The notes under the pieces are model-generated. The model saw only the letters and a list, made by a program, of their open reading frames with translations, made no database searches and was not told the origin of the DNA. Below are positions 25,034-33,357 of a stretch of DNA of 64,000 nt, one piece after another (position 1 is the first letter of the stretch; every line of letters starts with the position of its first letter). This DNA is from an uncultured Lachnospiraceae bacterium. Lineage in GTDB: Bacteria; Bacillota; Clostridia; Lachnospirales; Lachnospiraceae. A program made the position numbers and the translations under genes. The DNA is taken from assembly GCA_947382625.1 (NCBI GenBank), contig CANDAG010000012.1, positions 39,451 through 103,450 on the forward strand, read 5' to 3'.

Positions 25034-26422
25034 TCATCCGGCATTCTTCGCCTTATCCCCGGCTCCCTGATCCAGGATCCTGTTAAGCCGCGTAAAGAGC
25101 ATGGTTGCGGTTACCGTGGCTGCCACGATATCGCTGACCGGTTCTGCCACAAATACACCGAATACCTTGTTTGAGAAGAAATAAGGTAAAATAAAGATCA
25201 ACGGAATGAGCAGCACCAGCTTCCGCAGACATGCCATAAGCAGACTGATCTTTGCCTGGCCAAGAGCCATAAAAGTCTGCTGACAGGCAATCTGCACGCC
25301 TGTTGAAAAGATACCTGCCATATAGATCCTCATGGCCCAGACCGTATAAGTTACCAGAGAAGAATCACTGCTGAAGATCCCTGCAAAAACCTGGGGAACG
25401 ATCATCAAAAGAAGCCACAAGAAAGAGGCATATCCTACGCAGGCGCCGAACTGGCAGCGGAAAGCCTGCTTCACTCTCTCCTTCTTTCCGGCGCCGAAAT
25501 TATAGCTCATGATCGGCTGGCCGCCCTGGCAGATTCCCTGCAAAGGCAGTGTCACCAGCTGACTGCAGGAGGAAATGATCGTCATTGCCCCCACTGCCAC
25601 ATCACCGCCGAAACGTGACAAACTGCTGTTAAAGCTGATATTCAAAATACTTTCCGTACTGAGCATTACAAATGTAGAAACTCCAAGTCCCAGACAGGGA
25701 AGAATGACACCGGGAACGATCTTCATATCCGGCAGGGTCAGCCTGAGCATTGTCTTTGACCCCCGCAGGAACCAGAGTACCCATATGGCGCTGATCGCCT
25801 GGCTGGCCACAGTCGCCACTGCCGCTCCACGCACGCCCATCCTAAATCCAAATATCAGAATGGGATCAAGGATAATATTGCACACCGCGCCTACTACCGT
25901 TGTGATCATGCTGAATTTTGCAAATCCCTGAGTGGTGATAAAGGGATTCAGTCCCATAACGATCATCACAAAGACCGTTCCCAATATATAAATACGGGCA
26001 TAGGAAAGGGCGTATGGCAATGTCACATCACTTGCACCGAAGAGCCGCAGAAGCTGGGGTGCAAACACATAAAACAGCACTGTCAAAAGAGCCGCCAGGA
26101 TCATAAGAACCGAAAAACAGTTCCCCAGTATTTTTTGCGCGCCTTCCCTGTCCTGCTTTCCCATGGCAATGGCCGCCCGAGGAGCTCCGCCGGAGCCTGC
26201 CAGCATGGCGAATGCGTTGATCATCATCAGGATCGGCAAAAATAACCCTACCCCCGTCAGAGCCGATGCTCCCGCATCCGGTATATGCCCGATATAGATC
26301 CTGTCTACAATGTTGTACAGCATGTTGATCAGCTGCGCCACTACTGCCGGTATCGCAAGATTCAACATCAATTTCGGGATACTGCTGCTTCCCATATCCT
26401 GTTTTGGCTTTTGTTCTGACAT
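25034..26422 (-). CDS. MATE-family efflux transporter
   Basis: A 462-residue membrane protein with about 12 helices. The N terminus has SIPKLMLNLAIPAVVAQLIN and MLYNIVDRIYIGHIPDAGAS, the usual first helix of the clostridial MATE branch, with APRAAIAMGKQDREGAQKIL after helix 2. It exports cationic compounds with an ion gradient; the substrate is unknown. It is distinct from the MATE at 20625. A small Cys-rich gene ends 38 bp upstream on the same strand. Confidence 0.92.
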   Translation of the reverse strand: MSEQKPKQDMGSSSIPKLMLNLAIPAVVAQLINMLYNIVDRIYIGHIPDAGASALTGVGLFLPILMMINAFAMLAGSGGAPRAAIAMGKQDREGAQKILGNCFSVLMILAALLTVLFYVFAPQLLRLFGASDVTLPYALSYARIYILGTVFVMIVMGLNPFITTQGFAKFSMITTVVGAVCNIILDPILIFGFRMGVRGAAVATVASQAISAIWVLWFLRGSKTMLRLTLPDMKIVPGVILPCLGLGVSTFVMLSTESILNISFNSSLSRFGGDVAVGAMTIISSCSQLVTLPLQGICQGGQPIMSYNFGAGKKERVKQAFRCQFGACVGYASFLWLLLMIVPQVFAGIFSSDSSLVTYTVWAMRIYMAGIFSTGVQIACQQTFMALGQAKISLLMACLRKLVLLIPLIFILPYFFSNKVFGVFVAEPVSDIVAATVTATMLFTRLNRILDQGAGDKAKNAG

Positions 26423-26460
26423 AATTCCACCTGTTCCTTTCTATTCTGTAATCATCCTTC

Positions 26461-26661
26461 TCACATCTGTCTGCGCACTACCAGATACTCATCTCCGGGC
26501 TGATAATAAGGACAATCCCTGAATTCATCAGCCAGGAACCTTGCCATCTCATCCTCGTCCAGATCCACTTCACAGATGTAACACTCATAGTCATCGTCAT
26601 ACACATAATTATTACACTGCTCACAGGAGCCATGTCTTTTCTTTTTTACTGCTGTGGCCAT
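26461..26661 (-). CDS. Small cysteine-rich (possible metal-binding) protein
   Basis: A 66-residue protein with CEQCNNYVYDDDYECYICEV and, further on, FRDCPYYQPGDEY. The five cysteines and the C-x2-C pairs suggest a zinc knuckle; the middle is acidic. Similar short proteins are common in Lachnospiraceae with no known role. The ATG at 26661 follows GGAGG with a five-base spacer, which itself uses bases of an in-frame ATG at 26673. It probably shares a transcript with the MATE gene downstream. Confidence 0.75.
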   Translation of the reverse strand: MATAVKKKRHGSCEQCNNYVYDDDYECYICEVDLDEDEMARFLADEFRDCPYYQPGDEYLVVRRQM

Positions 26662-27013
26662 CACTGCCTCCATTGCTCTGAGGTTTATGCTTTTGGGATT
26701 TATGCTTTTCCTGTCAGCTTCTATTATATGCTATTTTGGAGAGGGCATCAAGGCATTAAAAACCTTATCTCAAAACAGGCAGCGGTTCGTCTTTACAACT
26801 TTATTATGAACTTTCTCCGGCTCTATTGATAAGTTGATAAATTTGTGACATACTATACAAGAAAGTAACGACGCATTCGTCGCAAGTACGAGGTGGTCGG
26901 TACAGACATTTTTGACATTACACTTGCATCATTTACAAACACTGCATCGCTCATAAACAGTATCTCTATCCAAAATTGCTTTATAAAATTTTCCGCACTA
27001 ATATCCTGTTCTG
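26662..27013. other. Intergenic region after the AbiE module
   Basis: 352 bp, AT-rich, with no convincing gene. A short hairpin CGACG-CATT-CGTCG lies near 26870. A minus-strand reading frame after the AbiEii stop (about 26860-27020) has no ribosome binding site and may be decayed sequence. Confidence 0.4.
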
Positions 27014-27856
27014 TCAATGTATATCAAGCACTTTTGCAACCTCTTCCACTGTATCCAAAACAGCATGAAATGCAAGATTACCAATGTACCTGTTATCATC
27101 AACATACTTTTTCCACAAAAAAGATAATTGCTGTTCTTTACAGATATCCTTCAAAATATCTTCCCAGTCCCTCATCTCCTCCATGGATTCTCTTTTTTCC
27201 GCAGTATGTATAACAGCCAGTCTAAAAATATCCATACGAATTTCATCCCTACGGCTATGATATAAAACATATAGGTCATAAAAATCTCTCATCCTCGTGT
27301 TTCCTATGTTACGCCGAATGATTGTCTCATATTTCTCCGCAAGCACAGTCTCAAGGGAATACGCCATAACAGGAACCGTCTTTTCTTCAAAAACAAATGG
27401 AAAATCGTATCGGACAGCAGTGGGAGTAATGACATCCCCAGTAGTAACATCGATTTTCATCGGACTGTCAATCCTGCCATATTTTGCACGTAAATGCACG
27501 CGGAAATTATTATAAGCATCCTCTTCATGAATCGGTTCGATTTTCTCAAATTCAAAAATAACCCCGTCTCCCACGTCCACAGCAAGAATCTCCTTCACGG
27601 CTTCAAGTACTTCATCTTCCTCCATCTGAATTCCTCTGACAGTTGTATCCATATCCATGGTTGTTCTTTCACTGATGCCAATCATGGATGAAATCAGCAG
27701 ACCTCCCTTCAAAATGAAATTATTACGGAAAGCGGAATTAGCCAGACGCTCCAAAATCCTTTCAAACAGATACATCTGCAGCACTTCCTGCGCCCGAAGA
27801 TTTTTCTTCGCCGCAATATTGCGGATTGCCCCTTTCAGCTGTTCCGGTGTCTTCAT
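27014..27856 (-). CDS. AbiEii-type nucleotidyltransferase toxin
   Basis: About 280 residues of the AbiEii/AbiGii (DUF1814) family. The nucleotidyltransferase core is visible: FILKGGLLISSMIGISERTT followed by MDMDTTVRG, the DxD metal site. Downstream are KIDVTTGDVITP and ETVLAEKYETIIRRN with RMRDFYDLYVL. In AbiE systems this protein is the bacteriostatic toxin, which transfers nucleotides, blocks growth and gives abortive phage infection. The ATG at 27856 sits in TGATG with the AbiEi stop; a GTG three bases earlier is also possible (GGAGG upstream). Confidence 0.88.
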   Translation of the reverse strand: MKTPEQLKGAIRNIAAKKNLRAQEVLQMYLFERILERLANSAFRNNFILKGGLLISSMIGISERTTMDMDTTVRGIQMEEDEVLEAVKEILAVDVGDGVIFEFEKIEPIHEEDAYNNFRVHLRAKYGRIDSPMKIDVTTGDVITPTAVRYDFPFVFEEKTVPVMAYSLETVLAEKYETIIRRNIGNTRMRDFYDLYVLYHSRRDEIRMDIFRLAVIHTAEKRESMEEMRDWEDILKDICKEQQLSFLWKKYVDDNRYIGNLAFHAVLDTVEEVAKVLDIH

Positions 27857-28452
27857 CACAATACCTCCATATATATTCTGATTTTATCTTCTATTTCAAA
27901 TACTTTTCCATATTTCAGCAGTTTCCGGTTATTTGGTCTGTGCTTAAAGTACTCCTTGATTGCCTGCGTATAAATCTCAATGTCTACCTGATCTTTATCC
28001 CGAATCAAATCGCAGACACAGCGTTCTTTATCATACAGACAAACAGTTCCTCCCTGAGGCGACTGCGTCTGTGTTATCCCCAGTTCATAAAGACATTTTC
28101 GTACATAATGACACCGCAGATTTGGATTCTCGCGCCGCAGACGTGCCGGATTCAATCCACGAGGTATGGTTATATCAATCACATGCGGGGTTCGGTCCGA
28201 CAGCCCCCATAAATATAATGCGGTTCCATAGGAATACACTGCTCTGGAACACTGGGCCTGTAAAAGGACATATTCATCCGCCAAGCCATCTTTGAGCACA
28301 TACAGTCCTTTCCGTATCCGCTCCAGCTGCCCGCTGTCCGTATATTTTTTCAACATTGGCCTGCTGATTCCAGCTTCCTCTACCTGACTTGTCCTGATAT
28401 AGCCGTCACCCTTTTCAGTTATTGTCCTTATTTGTTCCCAAATCATGTCCAT
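27856..28452 (-). CDS. AbiEi-type antitoxin/transcriptional repressor
   Basis: About 198 residues. The N-terminal winged helix (GYIRTSQVEEAGISRPMLKK, then SGQLERIRKGLYVL) is the DNA-binding part, and the C-terminal domain (TALYLWGLSDRTPHVIDITI, RCVCDLIRDKDQVDIEIYTQ) is that of AbiEi type IV antitoxins. AbiEi represses its own promoter by binding an inverted repeat and neutralises AbiEii without contact. The ATG at 28452 follows GGAGGCGGGAAC; a longer reading frame crosses the operator. The operator and promoter at 28474-28520 fit autoregulation. Confidence 0.9.
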   Translation of the reverse strand: MDMIWEQIRTITEKGDGYIRTSQVEEAGISRPMLKKYTDSGQLERIRKGLYVLKDGLADEYVLLQAQCSRAVYSYGTALYLWGLSDRTPHVIDITIPRGLNPARLRRENPNLRCHYVRKCLYELGITQTQSPQGGTVCLYDKERCVCDLIRDKDQVDIEIYTQAIKEYFKHRPNNRKLLKYGKVFEIEDKIRIYMEVL

Positions 28453-28473
28453 GTTCCCGCCTCCATAATTCTT

Positions 28474-28520
28474 TTTACATTCATACTTCATATTGTATAT
28501 TATTGAAGTACGAATGTAAA
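28474..28520 (-). promoter_or_regulatory. AbiE promoter embedded in an inverted-repeat operator
   Basis: TTTACATTCATACTTCA (28474-28490) and TGAAGTACGAATGTAAA (28504-28520) are complementary at 16 of 17 positions, spacer 13. On the minus strand TTTACA (28520-28515), 17 bp and TACAAT (28497-28492) form a good promoter inside the palindrome, so AbiEi binding would cover both elements. Confidence 0.8.
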
Positions 28521-28561
28521 CAGTGTGATAAAAAAATTTTACCCTATTGCAAAAAATATCC

Positions 28562-28589
28562 AAAAGGGACGTCGCCAAAACGACATCCC
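28562..28589 (-). terminator. Terminator after spoIVB
   Basis: GGGACGTCG (28566-28574) pairs with CGACATCCC (28581-28589) with one G-U pair in the minus-strand RNA, six-base loop, followed on the minus strand by TTTT. Confidence 0.75.
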
Positions 28590-28653
28590 TCAATCTCGGT
28601 ATTATGAAATTTTCCTGTTCAATGTCATACCACACCGGACCATTGCCCGGCCT

Positions 28654-29952
28654 TTAGTGCACCAGCATATTTTCAATAAATATCCCATATCCCTTCGCCG
28701 GATCCTGCACCAACACATGAGTTACTGCGCCTATCAGCTTGTTGTCCTGAATAATGGGGCTGCCGCTCATCCCCTGAACGATCCCTCCGGTTGCCGCAAG
28801 AAGATCCGGATCCGTTATCTCCAATACGATCCCCCGGTTGACATTGTCATTTTCCAGGTTGATATCAATGATTTCCACGTCATAGGCCTGAGGCTCCTCT
28901 CCCAGAGAGCATATGATCTGGGCAGGGCCTTTTTTGATCTCCTGCTTCAGTCCAAGGGAGAGATATTCATAATCAGCGCTTTTTGCAATATCAGGAGTAC
29001 ATATCCCGAAAATTCCCCGGGGGGTATTGGCGGTGATATCTCCCATGATATTTTTGTCATCATACTCTATAAATCCGGTCAGTTCTCCCGGCGTTCCATT
29101 GGTTCCCCTTGTGATACCTATGATCTCTGTATGGTAAAGCGTTCCTTTGGATAAAGACATAAGGGTACTGGTGTCCACATCGTTGATCCCGTGCCCTAAT
29201 GCCCCGAAGCATCCGCGCTCATCAATATAGGTCATGGTTCCAACTCCCTGTGCGTTGTCCCTGACCCAGATCCCCATCTTGTATTCTCCGTTTTGATTGG
29301 CTTCAGGCCGGGCCTTCACTTCAATCTCAGAGCCTCCCCGCCGCACCTTAAACACCATCTCCTGACCATCACTGTGTGCAATCTTCTCGATCAGTTTCTT
29401 TTTTTCATTGACTGCCTCATCGTTGATCTCCAGTATATAGTCCCCCACCTGAAAAATAAACTTTCCCGGGCTGCATTTCTGTCCGTCCTCTCCCTCAAAC
29501 TCTCCCACTCCTACCACCAGCACCCCCTGGGTTTTCACATAAATACCTATGGGGATCCCTGCAGGCTTCAGCCTGAGATCCTGTATTACCTCAACATCCA
29601 CTTCCTTAAAGGGGATCATCCCGAAAAGCTTCAGTTGAAGCTTGTACTGATCCACCTGGTTAGCCTTAATGGTAACCGGACGGCTTAAATTGATATAAAC
29701 GCTGCTTCCTGTTTCCGGAGATGCGCTAACACTTCCGCTGACTTCGATCGCATCCTTGTACAGCTCACCGGCAGCCGGTACTTTAAAATCCAATTCCTGA
29801 TCCACCCCCGCTTTGATCATGATGGTGGATGGAACGCTGAGCCATACAAAATAATAAACCGAAACCACGATCCCCAGTATGCCCAGGGTCAGCAAAAGAT
29901 ACAAAAATTTTTTATAGGCCAAAAGCTGGCTATGATCTGGTTCTTTTAACAT
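28654..29952 (-). CDS. spoIVB: SpoIVB peptidase (sigma-K checkpoint signal)
   Basis: About 432 residues: one N-terminal membrane helix (about 15-40), a PDZ domain (GDYILEINDEAVNEKKKLIE) and a chymotrypsin-like serine peptidase domain with the catalytic serine in IVQGMSGSPIIQ (about residue 396) and a likely His in GALGHGIND. SpoIVB is secreted from the forespore into the intermembrane space and triggers pro-sigma-K processing in B. subtilis. The ATG at 29952 follows GGAGACTTGGA. It is the last member of the conserved recN run; spo0A, its usual downstream neighbour, is not found, and an AbiE module occupies that place. Confidence 0.95.
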   Translation of the reverse strand: MLKEPDHSQLLAYKKFLYLLLTLGILGIVVSVYYFVWLSVPSTIMIKAGVDQELDFKVPAAGELYKDAIEVSGSVSASPETGSSVYINLSRPVTIKANQVDQYKLQLKLFGMIPFKEVDVEVIQDLRLKPAGIPIGIYVKTQGVLVVGVGEFEGEDGQKCSPGKFIFQVGDYILEINDEAVNEKKKLIEKIAHSDGQEMVFKVRRGGSEIEVKARPEANQNGEYKMGIWVRDNAQGVGTMTYIDERGCFGALGHGINDVDTSTLMSLSKGTLYHTEIIGITRGTNGTPGELTGFIEYDDKNIMGDITANTPRGIFGICTPDIAKSADYEYLSLGLKQEIKKGPAQIICSLGEEPQAYDVEIIDINLENDNVNRGIVLEITDPDLLAATGGIVQGMSGSPIIQDNKLIGAVTHVLVQDPAKGYGIFIENMLVH

Positions 29953-29975
29953 TCCAAGTCTCCACATCCTTTATT

Positions 29976-30045
29976 ATCAAACGCCGTTGCGCTTTGCGTT
30001 CCGGCTTATTAACAAACGCTGTCGCGCTTCGCGTTCCAGCTTATT
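29976..30045. repeat. Dispersed hairpin repeats, tandem copies F1 and F2
   Basis: F1 (29976-30010) has GCCG/CGGC and F2 (30011-30045) has GCTG/CAGC as outer stem; both have the inner CGC-TTT/TTC-GCG stem and end GCTTATT. The two lie head to tail between recN and spoIVB. Confidence 0.85.
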
Positions 30046-30048
30046 GTT

Positions 30049-30078
30049 GAAAAAAGGGGCATACACATAGTATGTCCC
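30049..30078 (-). terminator. Terminator after recN
   Basis: GGGGCATAC (30056-30064) pairs with GTATGTCCC (30070-30078), one G-U pair, five-base loop; seven T follow on the minus strand. It would separate spoIVB from the upstream operon. Confidence 0.8.
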
Positions 30079-30173
30079 TTTTAGTATGCGGAGAACCCGG
30101 ATTTTTAATTGCATAATTTTATTTTTTTACTTCCAATTTGTAACAGTTAAGCATACCCTCTGCAGCCCTCATC

Positions 30174-31871
30174 TCAACGCTGATCAGCGCTATCCTTCAC
30201 TCTGCAGGCTGTCTGCCTCATTTCCCTTGCATTGCCTAAAACTGCCTCGGTCAGCTCGCCGCTGCCAAGAAGCCTTGCCAGCTCCTTCAGGCTTTCCTCA
30301 TCGGAAAGCTCTCTGATATCCGTCACAGTCCTGTCCTTTTTCAACCCCTTTTCAATCAGAAAATGGGAATCGGCCATAGAAGCGATCTGTGCCAGATGGG
30401 TAATACAGATGATCTGATGATTTCTGGAAAGCCTTCCCAGCTTCTCCGAAACCTTCCATGCGGTTCTTCCGCTGATACCCGTATCAATCTCATCAAACAC
30501 CAGAGTATCTGTCTCATCCCTGTCTGCAAAAACGGTTTTAAAGGCCAGCATAATACGCGACAGCTCGCCACCGCTGGCAATCTGCCAGAGAGGCTTAAGG
30601 GCTTCGCCTGGATTGGTGGAGATCAAAAATTCCACCTTATCATGGCCCTCTGCCGAGAATTCCTCTTCCATGGGGGTAACCGAAACGCTAAATTCCACAT
30701 CCAGAAAATTCAGATCCGCCAGCGCCTCCTTGAGCTTATGAGTAAGAGGCTCTGCCGCCCCTTTCCGTAGCTTTGACAGATCTCTGCAAAGCTTTTGGAT
30801 CTCTTTTTCCCTCTGTTTTATTTTTTCCTGGAGCTGCTGTCTGTATTCTTCAAAATTTTCAAGTCTTAAAAGAGCCTGCTGCTTTTCTTCTTGATTTTTT
30901 AAAATATCCTCAATAGTACTTCCATATTTATCCTTCAAATGATTCAGAAGGTTCAGTCTCTCCTCCAAAAGAGCAAACTCCTCCCCGTCAAATTCAAGGC
31001 TGTCCTCGTACTGCGCCATAGCGCGGTTAAAATCATTGAGCAGATCGTCAATATCTGTAAGCTGTGCGATCAGCGGCATGCTTTCCTCGTCATAGGCGCT
31101 TAAGGTCTTCAGCTCACGCAGTGCATGTCCTATGATCGGTCCTGCACTTCCCTCTTCCTCATATCCCGTAAGCCCATGAACCCCATAGACCACTTCCTTC
31201 ATCCGTTTTGCGTTGACAAGCCGCCGGTATTTCCTTTCTACCTGCTCGTCCTCCTCCGGATCCAGCGCCGCAGCCTCGATCTCATCGATCTCAAATGCCA
31301 GAAGCTTTGCCTCCCGCTGGCGCATTGCTTCATCGGAATTCTGCTCCTCTAGCTCTTCCTTCCACTTTCTGTAATCCAGAAGCTTTTCTTTAAGAAGGGC
31401 CTTTATATCCTGTGCCTTGTTTCCCACATACTCATCCAGCATTTTTCTGGCGGCCTGCGGCTTTAGCAGCGACTGATGCTCATGCTGCCCGTACATATCC
31501 AAAAGATATCCGGAAAGACTTTTGAGCTCACCGGCACTGATGGTCTCTCCGTTTACCCGGCAGACGCTTCTTGTGGCCATGATCTTCCTCTGAAGGATCA
31601 AGGTTCCGTCCTCCTCTATGGGAATATCCAGTTCCCTGATCCTGGCGCACTGTTGCTCATTTAGCGAAAACATCAACTCAACCAGCGCATATTCAGCGCC
31701 GGAACGGATATAATCCTTACCTGCTTTTGCCCCTAAAGCCAGATTGATCGATCCGATGATAATGGATTTTCCTGCGCCGGTCTCCCCGGTAAGAATATTC
31801 ATCCCCGGCGAAAAGAACACCTCCTGCTCATCGATCAATGCCAGATTCTTCACATGTAAACTTTCAAGCAT
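30174..31871 (-). CDS. recN: DNA repair protein RecN
   Basis: A 565-residue SMC-like ATPase: Walker A (GETGAGKSIIIGSI) at the N terminus, a long coiled coil in the middle (LYDMYGQHEHQSLLKPQAAR to about 390), the ABC signature (ASGGELSRIMLAFK) and Walker B (TLVFDEIDTGISG) at the C terminus. RecN acts at double-strand breaks. Length is normal. Start ATG follows GAGAGG. It is downstream of argR in the conserved clostridial order and is followed by a terminator. Confidence 0.97.
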   Translation of the reverse strand: MLESLHVKNLALIDEQEVFFSPGMNILTGETGAGKSIIIGSINLALGAKAGKDYIRSGAEYALVELMFSLNEQQCARIRELDIPIEEDGTLILQRKIMATRSVCRVNGETISAGELKSLSGYLLDMYGQHEHQSLLKPQAARKMLDEYVGNKAQDIKALLKEKLLDYRKWKEELEEQNSDEAMRQREAKLLAFEIDEIEAAALDPEEDEQVERKYRRLVNAKRMKEVVYGVHGLTGYEEEGSAGPIIGHALRELKTLSAYDEESMPLIAQLTDIDDLLNDFNRAMAQYEDSLEFDGEEFALLEERLNLLNHLKDKYGSTIEDILKNQEEKQQALLRLENFEEYRQQLQEKIKQREKEIQKLCRDLSKLRKGAAEPLTHKLKEALADLNFLDVEFSVSVTPMEEEFSAEGHDKVEFLISTNPGEALKPLWQIASGGELSRIMLAFKTVFADRDETDTLVFDEIDTGISGRTAWKVSEKLGRLSRNHQIICITHLAQIASMADSHFLIEKGLKKDRTVTDIRELSDEESLKELARLLGSGELTEAVLGNAREMRQTACRVKDSADQR

Positions 31872-31975
31872 GTACTACCTCTCTTCATTATTTTGGACGG
31901 GCCAGAGCCGCTCGCTCCCCGGCTCCCATACCCACTCCTGCAGTAATCTGTATTTATTCCTGCAACAGCCTGCGC

Positions 31976-32428
31976 TCACTCCTCCAGCATATTACGTATC
32001 TTCTCCATGACATGCTCCGTATCCTCCACCGTTCTGACTGCCATCATGATGGTGTCATCACCTGCGATGGAACCCACGATCTCCTTCAGCTTCATGGCAT
32101 CTATAGCAGCCGCCACCGCCATAGCCATCCCGGAAACCGTTTTTACCACCAGGATATTCTGAGCCATATCCATGGAAACAAATCCGTCCTTCAGCACCCG
32201 GATATATTTGTCACTGAGATAGTGATCGCTCTGCACCAAAATCGTATATTTCTGTCTCCCATCTCCTATGGGGACCTTAGAGAGCTTAAGCTCCCTGATA
32301 TCTCTTGACACTGTGGCCTGGGTTACCGGGTAGCCATCCTCCTTGAGCCTCTCCGCCAGCTCCTCCTGGGTTTCAATCTCAAACTGCTCCACCAGTTCCT
32401 TGATCCTCTGATGTCTGCTCTTTTTCAT
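31976..32428 (-). CDS. argR: Arginine repressor ArgR
   Basis: A 150-residue protein, normal for the family. The N-terminal winged helix has EELAERLKEDGYPVTQATVS and RDIRELKLSKVP; the C-terminal hexamerisation domain has the arginine-binding GSIAGDDTIMMAVR. With arginine bound it represses arginine synthesis. The ATG at 32428 (GAGG upstream) replaces a longer frame starting at 32461. No ARG box was searched systematically. Confidence 0.96.
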   Translation of the reverse strand: MKKSRHQRIKELVEQFEIETQEELAERLKEDGYPVTQATVSRDIRELKLSKVPIGDGRQKYTILVQSDHYLSDKYIRVLKDGFVSMDMAQNILVVKTVSGMAMAVAAAIDAMKLKEIVGSIAGDDTIMMAVRTVEDTEHVMEKIRNMLEE

Positions 32429-32456
32429 AGTAGCCTCACTCCCAATTACTCTTATT

Positions 32457-32494
32457 AACATAAGGATGTCTCGCGAAGCGTGGCATCCGTTGTT
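32457..32494. repeat. Dispersed hairpin repeat, copy E
   Basis: ACATAAGGATGTCTCGCGAA followed by GCGTGGCATCCGTTGTT. Outer stem GGATG/CATCC, inner CGC-GAA-GCG: the clearest copy. It lies between nadK and argR. Confidence 0.88.
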
Positions 32495-32502
32495 TTTTCC
32501 GG

Positions 32503-33357
32503 CTAATCGCTCATTTTACGGTGGAGTACCTCCAAAAAGCTGACCTGGCTCAGCTTCACGATCCCGGTAGTCTTGCCGGATTTACGGATTTCAATCCTCT
32601 CGCCGGTGCGCAAAGCCTTCTTATGACATCCGTCAAAGATTGCTTCCACCTCTTGTATCTCCCCGTCTCTGCTGCTTTCTATCTCTACTGTGACCAGATC
32701 CTCGCAGGAAAGTATGATGCTTCTGCTCTGCATGGAATGGGGGCAGATTGGCGTAAGCACGATCAGCTCGGCTTTAGGCTCCACAATGGGTCCTCCCGCA
32801 GAGAGGCTGTAGCCGGTAGAACCGGTAGGTGTAGCCACTATGATCCCGTCACCGTGAAATCTATGAAGAAGCTGCCCATTCACATAAATGCTGAAATTGA
32901 TGATCTGCAGTGAGCCTTTCCTTGTGATGACAATGTCGTTTAATGCCCTTGCCTCATCCCCCGGGCCATCCGCCCCATGGCATCTGCCCAGGAGCATCAT
33001 CCGCTTTTCGATGGTAAATTCTTCACGGATCAGCTTTTGCAGCGCATTCTCAACCCCGTCTCTGTTCACCTCAGCCAGGAACCCCAGGGTTCCCATATTG
33101 ATCCCCAAAAAGGGAATATCCCTGTCTGCCAGATCCACAGCTGCCTGGAGAAGGGTTCCGTCCCCTCCCAGTACAATGATGCAGTCCACCTCAGGACTTA
33201 CCTGCTCCCGGTAGGTGTAACCGTCCCTGTCAGGCTTCTGCGTCCCTTCATCCACAAAGCACGTCATACCCAGCTTTTCAAGATACGCCTTAATAAATCC
33301 AGCTGTGGATAAAGCCCCCTCCCTGGTTGAGTTCGCAATCACATAAAAATACTTCAT
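32503..33357 (-). CDS. nadK: NAD kinase
   Basis: A 284-residue protein with the NAD kinase motifs GGDGTLLQAAVDLAD, LNDIVITRKG and VATPTGSTGYSLSAGGP. It phosphorylates NAD to NADP with ATP. Start ATG follows GGGAGGGAAC and overlaps the stop of tlyA (ATGA). Position between tlyA and argR is the conserved clostridial one. Confidence 0.97.
   Translation of the reverse strand: MKYFYVIANSTREGALSTAGFIKAYLEKLGMTCFVDEGTQKPDRDGYTYREQVSPEVDCIIVLGGDGTLLQAAVDLADRDIPFLGINMGTLGFLAEVNRDGVENALQKLIREEFTIEKRMMLLGRCHGADGPGDEARALNDIVITRKGSLQIINFSIYVNGQLLHRFHGDGIIVATPTGSTGYSLSAGGPIVEPKAELIVLTPICPHSMQSRSIILSCEDLVTVEIESSRDGEIQEVEAIFDGCHKKALRTGERIEIRKSGKTTGIVKLSQVSFLEVLHRKMSD

Noticed and set aside
26860-27020. A second small gene after AbiEii on the minus strand
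   Set aside because: The frame is open for about 50 codons but has no ribosome binding site and no recognisable sequence.
26893-27213. A plus-strand 106-residue frame overlapping the AbiEii end
   Set aside because: It overlaps a well-supported gene on the other strand and lacks a start signal.
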